A DNA stretch of 64,000 bases from JAKPAM01 sp047601745 (GTDB lineage: Bacteria; Pseudomonadota; Gammaproteobacteria; Burkholderiales; Burkholderiaceae_E): positions 5,828,001 to 5,892,000 of the forward strand of contig JASGIS010000001.1 in NCBI GenBank assembly GCA_047601745.1. Direction: 5' to 3'. Each line of letters starts with the position of its first letter. The first letter of the stretch is position 1. The notes beneath the pieces were generated by a model. The model searched no databases. It saw only the letters and a list, made by a program, of their open reading frames with translations, and was not told the origin of the DNA. The position numbers were made by a program, and so were the translations under genes. This document shows, piece by piece, positions 59,442 to 64,000 of the stretch.

Positions 59442-59641
59442 GTGATCGCCTGATCAAAAAACCTGTTGTCCGGCGGCGGCCCGGCGGACAGATGCTGCCG
59501 CCACACCCTCGCCGATCGGCGGCGACGTCCGTCGCCTCGCGGCGTGCCCGCCGCTGCCGACCGGGCGCGCATCCCGCCCCGATCACCACCATGCCACCGA
59601 CTGCCACGACGCCACGCCCCTCACCCGGGCGCGATGCCGCT
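59442..59641. other. Long nuoA-nuoB intergenic spacer
   Basis: The 200-base interval has no supported gene. It is GC-rich, with repeated CGGCGGC-like tracts near 59475 and GCGTGCCCGCC-like segments; the short A run CTGATCAAAAAAC lies just upstream of nuoB. The nuoA and nuoB genes are normally much closer, so a leader structure or an internal promoter may lie here. Confidence 0.5.
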
Positions 59642-60001
59642 TCATTCCCAGTCGAGGGCGCCTTTCATCCACTCGTAGACGAAGCCCACCACCAGGATCA
59701 GGAGGAAGACCATCATCGTCATGAAACCGACAAACCCGATCGAATCGAGCGAGACCGCCCACGGAAACAGGAAGGCGATCTCCAGGTCGAACAGGATGAA
59801 GAGGATCGCGACGAGGTAATAACGAACGTCGAACTTCATCCGCGCGTCTTCGAAAGCCTCGAAGCCGCATTCGTAAGGAGAGAGTTTTTCGGCATTGGGA
59901 GCGCTCGGCCCCAGAAGCTTGCCCAGGATCAACGGCCCTGCGCCGACGAGGGTTCCGATGACGACGAACAACAGGACGGGTAGATATTCTTCAAGGCTCA
60001 C
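59642..60001 (-). CDS. nuoA: NADH dehydrogenase I subunit A
   Basis: A 119-residue membrane subunit with three helices. SPYECGFEAFEDARMKFDVR followed by YYLVAILFILFDLEIAFLFP is the conserved family signature. It is the first gene of the nuo operon, downstream of tRNA-Leu and secG. No promoter was reliably recognised in the 116-base gap to the tRNA. Confidence 0.97.
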   Translation of the reverse strand: MSLEEYLPVLLFVVIGTLVGAGPLILGKLLGPSAPNAEKLSPYECGFEAFEDARMKFDVRYYLVAILFILFDLEIAFLFPWAVSLDSIGFVGFMTMMVFLLILVVGFVYEWMKGALDWE

Positions 60002-60117
60002 TTGATTCCTGCGCTAGTTTGGCTCCGACCATGTGTCGGACGACACCGCTTCTGTGACGGTGCTGGCCCGGATCAGCGGAGCGCGTGTCGACTCGTGAAA
60101 CGGCTCATCGAATGTAT

Positions 60118-60202
60118 TGGTGCCGACGGCGAGACTCGAACTCGCACAGCTTTCGCCACTACCCCCTCAAGATAGCGTGTCTACCAATTTCACCACGTCG
60201 GC
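60118..60202 (-). tRNA. tRNA-Leu (anticodon GAG)
   Basis: An 85-base tRNA on the minus strand with acceptor GCCGACG pairing with CGTCGGC, discriminator A and an encoded CCA. The anticodon loop reads CTATCTTGAGGGGGTAG with anticodon GAG, and the long variable arm suits tRNA-Leu. A tRNA-Leu between secG and nuoA is frequent in Burkholderiales. Confidence 0.97.
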
Positions 60203-60273
60203 TGATTTTGCCGGTCGATCCGCTTCGAATACCTGTCAGGGGCGTTCGCTGCGTTTCGACCACTTTCGTTATT

Positions 60274-60672
60274 TTACTTCGGAATTTCCCCAGTTTGACC
60301 CGAAGTACCCGCTTGATTTGCACCCGAAGCATTCGGCGACGATTCGGCGGGTGCGGCGGCCGGCGCGGGGGCGGCGGCCTCCGGCACGACCGACGCCGGC
60401 TGGTCCATCACGCTGCCGGCACCGGTCGGCACCGACTTGTGCGAGGCGAACGCCAACGCCAGCGTCGACGCGAAGAACACCGCGGCCAGCACCGCCGTCG
60501 TGCGGCTCAGGAAGTTGGCCGACCCGCTGGCGCCGAACAGGCTGCCCGACGAACCGGAGCCGAACGCGGCCCCCATGTCGGCGCCCTTGCCATGCTGGAT
60601 CAACACCAGACCGATGACGCCGAGTGCGGCCAGCACCTGCAGCACCATCACGACATTCATCACGATCGCCAT
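60274..60672 (-). CDS. secG: Preprotein translocase subunit SecG
   Basis: A 132-residue protein with two hydrophobic helices near the N-terminus (MNVVMVLQVLAALGVIGLVL) and around residue 55-75. The loop carrying GKGADMGAAFGSGSSGSLFG is characteristic of SecG, and the Ala/Pro-rich tail is typical of betaproteobacteria. The ATG at 60672 gives the conserved start. It follows tpiA and precedes tRNA-Leu. Confidence 0.95.
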   Translation of the reverse strand: MAIVMNVVMVLQVLAALGVIGLVLIQHGKGADMGAAFGSGSSGSLFGASGSANFLSRTTAVLAAVFFASTLALAFASHKSVPTGAGSVMDQPASVVPEAAAPAPAAAPAESSPNASGANQAGTSGQTGEIPK

Positions 60673-60709
60673 TATCTGAATCCTCTTGCGCTGCGTTCGG
60701 ACGCGCGGC

Positions 60710-61474
60710 TCAAGCCGGCAACGCCGCGCGGCAGATCGCCGCGAAATCATCGGCCACCAGCGCCGCACCGCCGATCAGGCCCCCATCGATGTCGGCCATC
60801 CGGAACAGCGACTGCGCGCTGGCCGGCTTGACGCTGCCGCCGTACAGCAGGCGGATCCGGTCGGCCGGCGCGCCGGCCGCGGCCAGTCGCGCGCGAATCG
60901 CCGCATGAACATCCTGCGCCTGCTCGGGCGTGGCCGTCTTGCCGGTCCCGATCGCCCAGACCGGTTCGTACGCGACGACGAAACGCGCCGGGTCGGCCGT
61001 GACGGCCAGCGCGGCAACCGCGTCGATCTGCGCGCCGATGACCGCATCGGTATCGCCGGCCTCGCGCTGCGCGAGGGTTTCACCGACGCAGACGATGACA
61101 CCCAGTCCGCCGGCCAGCGCGAGCCGCGTCTTGGTCGCGACGTCTTCGTCGGTCTCGCCGAGCAGCGTGCGGCGCTCGGAGTGGCCGATCAAGGTCCAGG
61201 CGATGCCCAGGTCCGCCAGCATCGCCGCCGACACCTCGCCGGTATACGCACCGTTGTCCCAGGCCGCGACGTTCTGCGCGCCGACGGCGATGCCCGATCC
61301 ATCGAGAGCCGCCAACACCGGAACCAGGTACGGAGCCGGCGGACACACGCAGACGTCGAGCTGCCCGAGCAACACGGGATCGAGCGCGGAACGCAGCGTG
61401 GACAACAACGAACGATTGGCGACCGTGTCGCCGTTCATCTTCCAGTTGCCGGTAACGAGCGGCTTTCTTGTCAT
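60710..61474 (-). CDS. tpiA: Triosephosphate isomerase
   Basis: A 254-residue TIM barrel from the ATG at 61474 (MTRKPLVTGNWKMNG). Catalytic Asn10, Lys12, His98 in IGHSERR and Glu170 in AYEPVWAIGTG are present. It interconverts dihydroxyacetone phosphate and glyceraldehyde-3-phosphate in glycolysis. An upstream in-frame ATG (61492) would add six residues. It lies 37 bases before secG. Confidence 0.97.
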   Translation of the reverse strand: MTRKPLVTGNWKMNGDTVANRSLLSTLRSALDPVLLGQLDVCVCPPAPYLVPVLAALDGSGIAVGAQNVAAWDNGAYTGEVSAAMLADLGIAWTLIGHSERRTLLGETDEDVATKTRLALAGGLGVIVCVGETLAQREAGDTDAVIGAQIDAVAALAVTADPARFVVAYEPVWAIGTGKTATPEQAQDVHAAIRARLAAAGAPADRIRLLYGGSVKPASAQSLFRMADIDGGLIGGAALVADDFAAICRAALPA

Positions 61475-61525
61475 TGATCGATCAGGAACCAAACCATCGA
61501 TTGTACGATGCGGCGCTAAGACGGG

Positions 61526-62371
61526 TCAATTCGCGCCGTCGTGAGCGGACGTGCGGCGGCGCTGCCAGCGCCATAACCACAGCGCATAGCCGGACAGGCC
61601 GTAGATGACGAAGATGCCGAACAGCACCAGCGGCGGATCGGCCGAGACCAGCACGAACAACAGCACCAGCCCGATCGCGAAGATGAACGGCACCGACCGG
61701 CGCAGGTTCAGGTCCTTGAAGCTGTAGAACGGCGCGTTGCTGACCATCGAGACGCCCGCGTAGACGGTCAGGACCCAGGCCAGCCAGGCCAGATCGGGGG
61801 CCGTGGCGGTGATCCAGCGCGTCTCGCGCAGATCGGTGACGGTCCACACGAAGCCGACGACCAGCGCCGCGGCGGCCGGACTGGGCATGCCCTGGAAGAA
61901 GCGCTTGTCGACGACGCCGATGTTCGTGTTGAAGCGCGCGAGCCGCAGCGCGGCGCCGGCGCAATAGACGAACGCGGCGATCCATCCCCACTTGCCCAGC
62001 GTGCGCAACGACCACTCGTACATGATCAGCGCCGGCGCCACGCCGAACGACACCATGTCGGACAGGCTGTCGTACTGCTCGCCGAACGCGCTCTGGGTGT
62101 TGGTCAGCCGCGCGACGCGGCCGTCGAGGCTGTCGAGGATCGCCGCCATGAAGATCGCGATCGCCGCGATGTCGAAACGGTCGTTCATCGCCTGCACCGT
62201 CGCGAAGAAGCCGGCGAACAACGCGGCCGTCGTGAAGGCGTTGGGCAGGATGTAGATGCCTCGGCCGCGGCGCTTGCGCACCTGGGGATCGGCGGCCATC
62301 GCGGGCGGGACGGTCGGCGCGCCGGCTCGCGAGGCTCTGAGCCGGCGGAATCGCGGGGGCTTCTTGGTCAT
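61526..62371 (-). CDS. pssA: CDP-diacylglycerol-serine O-phosphatidyltransferase
   Basis: A 281-residue membrane enzyme with the CDP-alcohol phosphotransferase motif DG-x2-AR-x8-G-x3-D-x3-D intact at residues 83-105 (DGRVARLTNTQSAFGEQYDS then LSD). About seven hydrophobic segments follow or surround it. It makes phosphatidylserine from CDP-diacylglycerol and serine, feeding phosphatidylethanolamine synthesis. The N-terminal Arg-rich 35 residues are probably cytoplasmic. Confidence 0.95.
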   Translation of the reverse strand: MTKKPPRFRRLRASRAGAPTVPPAMAADPQVRKRRGRGIYILPNAFTTAALFAGFFATVQAMNDRFDIAAIAIFMAAILDSLDGRVARLTNTQSAFGEQYDSLSDMVSFGVAPALIMYEWSLRTLGKWGWIAAFVYCAGAALRLARFNTNIGVVDKRFFQGMPSPAAAALVVGFVWTVTDLRETRWITATAPDLAWLAWVLTVYAGVSMVSNAPFYSFKDLNLRRSVPFIFAIGLVLLFVLVSADPPLVLFGIFVIYGLSGYALWLWRWQRRRTSAHDGAN

Positions 62372-62411
62372 GGCGCCAGTATAGAGGCAATCCCCCGCCG
62401 ATCCGGCGCGC

Positions 62412-62430
62412 GGCGGCCCTCGCGGCCGCC
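62412..62430 (-). terminator. Hairpin downstream of ilvC
   Basis: GGCGGCC (62412-62418) and GGCCGCC (62424-62430) pair around a five-base loop, 14 bases beyond the ilvC stop in the transcribed direction. No T-run follows, so it may be only a 3' stabilising structure. Confidence 0.35.
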
Positions 62431-62443
62431 GTGTCGCGCGGGA

Positions 62444-63460
62444 TCAGTTCTTCGACTTGTCGACCAGCTTATTGGCCTTGATCCACGGCATCATCGCGCG
62501 CAGCTTCTCGCCGACGATCTCGATCTGATGCTCGGCCATGATGCGGCGGCGCGAGGTCAGCGTCGTCGCGCCCGCGCGGTTCTCGAGGATGAACTCCTTC
62601 GCGTATTCGCCGGTCTGGATCCGGTCGAGCACGTCCTTCATGACCTTCTTGGTCTCGGCGGTCACGATCTTCGGCCCGGTCACGTACTCGCCGAACTCGG
62701 CGTTGTTCGAGATCGAGTAGTTCATGTTCGCGATGCCGCCTTCGTAGATCAGGTCGACGATCAGCTTCAGTTCGTGCAGGCACTCGAAGTACGCCATCTC
62801 GGGCGCGTAGCCGGCCTCGACCAGCGTCTCGAAGCCCGCCTTGATCAGCTCGACGGTGCCGCCGCACAGCACGGCCTGCTCGCCGAACAGATCGGTCTCG
62901 GTCTCTTCGCGGAAGTTGGTCTCGATGATGCCGGCACGGCCGCCGCCGATCGCGCACGCGTACGACAACGCCAGGTCGCGCGCCGAGCCCGACTTGTCCT
63001 GATGGATCGCGACCAGGCAAGGCACGCCGCCGCCCGCCGCGTAGGTGCCGCGCACCGTGTGGCCGGGGGCCTTGGGCGCGATCATCACGACGTCGATGTC
63101 CTCGCGCGGCACGACCTGACCGTAGTGGACGTTGAAGCCGTGCGCGAACGCCAGCGCCGCGCCTTCCTTCAGGTTCGGGCCGATGTCGTTCTTGTACGAT
63201 TCGGCGATGTTCTCGTCGGGCATCAGCACCATGACGAAATCGGCGCCCTTGACGGCGTCCTTGACCTCGGCGACGGTCAGGCCGGCGCCCTTGGCCTTAT
63301 CCCACGACGCGCCGCCCTTGCGCAGGCCGACCGTCACGTTGACGCCCGAGTCGTGCAGGTTCTGCGCGTGCGCGTGGCCCTGCGATCCGTAGCCGATGAT
63401 CGCGACCTTCTTGCCCTTGATCAGCTTCAGGTCGCAGTCTTTGTCGTAGAAAACTTTCAT
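62444..63460 (-). CDS. ilvC: Ketol-acid reductoisomerase
   Basis: A 338-residue class I KARI. The NADPH fingerprint GYGSQGHAHAQNL starts at residue 23, followed by the VADFVMVLMPDE-like segment (GADFVMVLMPDENIA) and the Mg-binding GGGRAGIIETNFREETETDL region with FGEQAVLCGG. It catalyses the second step of branched-chain amino-acid synthesis, after IlvIH. Length is normal. It lies 86 bases after ilvH, in the same direction. Confidence 0.97.
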   Translation of the reverse strand: MKVFYDKDCDLKLIKGKKVAIIGYGSQGHAHAQNLHDSGVNVTVGLRKGGASWDKAKGAGLTVAEVKDAVKGADFVMVLMPDENIAESYKNDIGPNLKEGAALAFAHGFNVHYGQVVPREDIDVVMIAPKAPGHTVRGTYAAGGGVPCLVAIHQDKSGSARDLALSYACAIGGGRAGIIETNFREETETDLFGEQAVLCGGTVELIKAGFETLVEAGYAPEMAYFECLHELKLIVDLIYEGGIANMNYSISNNAEFGEYVTGPKIVTAETKKVMKDVLDRIQTGEYAKEFILENRAGATTLTSRRRIMAEHQIEIVGEKLRAMMPWIKANKLVDKSKN

Positions 63461-63536
63461 CCGATTCTCCGGTAAGTGGTGGTGTACGCCCCGACGGGCG
63501 CACGTGGCGACGCGACGCGCCGCCGAACTGATCGTT

Positions 63537-63556
63537 CAGGGCCTCGTCAGGCCCTG
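63537..63556 (-). terminator. Perfect 8-bp hairpin at the ilvH stop codon
   Basis: CAGGGCCT (63537-63544) and AGGCCCTG (63549-63556) flank a four-base loop that contains the ilvH stop region (63547-63549). It lies between ilvH and ilvC. Without a T-run it may modulate ilvC expression rather than terminate. Confidence 0.4.
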
Positions 63557-64000
63557 AGCACGCGTTCGCCGCGGGCGATGCCCGATGCGCCGGTGCGGAC
63601 CGTCTCGAGGATCGCGCTGCGGTCGAGCGCCTCGATGAACGCGTCGAGCTTCGGACCGTCGCCGGTCAGCTCGATCGTGTACGTCCGTTCGGTGACGTCG
63701 ATGACGCGGCCGCGGAAGATGTCGGCCATGCGCTTGACTTCCTCGCGATCCTTGCCGACCGCGCGCACCTTGATCAGCATCAGCTCGCGCTCGATGTACG
63801 GCGTCTCGATCAGGTCGACGACCTTGACGACCTCGATCAGACGGTTCAGGTGCTTGGTGATCTGCTCGATGACGTCCTCGGAGCCGCTGGTGACGATCGT
63901 CATCCGCGACATCGACGTGTCCTCGGTCGGCGCGACCGTCAGCGTCTCGATGTTGTAGCCCCGGGCCGAGAACAGGCCCACGACCCGCGACAGCGCGCCG
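63547..64000 (-). CDS. ilvH: Acetolactate synthase small subunit (partial)
   Basis: The frame extends to the right edge, so the N-terminal end is missing; about 151 residues remain. GALSRVVGLFSARGYNIETL opens the ACT domain, with SMSRMTIVTSGSEDVIEQI and the second domain ELMLIKVRAVGKDREE. These are typical of IlvH/IlvN, the regulatory subunit giving valine sensitivity to the catalytic subunit. The catalytic ilvI gene should lie beyond 64000. Confidence 0.96.
   Translation of the reverse strand, partial: GALSRVVGLFSARGYNIETLTVAPTEDTSMSRMTIVTSGSEDVIEQITKHLNRLIEVVKVVDLIETPYIERELMLIKVRAVGKDREEVKRMADIFRGRVIDVTERTYTIELTGDGPKLDAFIEALDRSAILETVRTGASGIARGERVLRA

Overview
This is about 64 kb of high-GC DNA from a betaproteobacterium, most likely a Burkholderiales member. 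The evidence is the block ilvH-ilvC-pssA-tpiA-secG-tRNA-Leu-nuoA to nuoN-NUDIX, a gene order I associate with that group, combined with a complete exosortase A (XrtA/PEP-CTERM type) exopolysaccharide locus. No species can be named from the sequence alone.

Left part (1 to about 42,100): an exopolysaccharide and exosortase locus made of several divergent transcription units. Minus-strand unit A (4921 to 1) encodes a GNAT/FemAB-like transferase, exosortase A with a fused EpsI domain, an MBOAT O-acyltransferase and an SGNH partner cut by the window edge. A secreted lipoprotein with a polysaccharide-lyase-like appearance, an O-antigen-ligase-like protein, an IS3 transposase relic and an asparagine-synthase-like protein follow. 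Minus-strand unit B (16047 to 11334) encodes the XrtA-type polysaccharide deacetylase, a glycosyltransferase/deacetylase fusion and a flippase. Plus-strand unit C (16448 to 29915) is the core: initiating sugar transferase, PrsK/PrsR, PrsT, outer-membrane export lipoprotein, chain-length protein, tyrosine autokinase, outer-membrane beta-barrel and FemAB protein. Minus-strand unit D (35740 to 29975) holds three glycosyltransferases, a UDP-HexNAc 4-epimerase and a UDP-GlcNAc 2-epimerase. Plus-strand unit E (35977 to 40564) holds the XrtA-type amidotransferase, a glycosyltransferase and a UDP-HexNAc 6-dehydrogenase. A beta-helix lipoprotein closes the region.

Inferred logic: sugar nucleotides (probably N-acetylhexosamine and its uronic acid) are polymerised on a lipid carrier begun by the EpsB-like transferase. 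The polymer is modified by deacetylases and an MBOAT/SGNH O-acylation pair, flipped, length-controlled and exported. The membrane kinase PrsK and the sigma-54 activator PrsR probably control the genes; two GG-N10-GC elements lie upstream of units C and E. No protein with a PEP-CTERM sorting tail was found here, so the exosortase substrates must be encoded elsewhere.

Right part (42,398 to 64,000): an Fes-like esterase, tRNA-Ser(UGA), a NUDIX hydrolase, all fourteen separate NADH dehydrogenase I subunits on the minus strand, tRNA-Leu(GAG), secG, tpiA, pssA, ilvC and the truncated ilvH. The block looks conserved except for a 134-bp insertion between nuoC and nuoD that duplicates the nuoD start region and carries two perfect hairpins, and a long nuoA-nuoB spacer.
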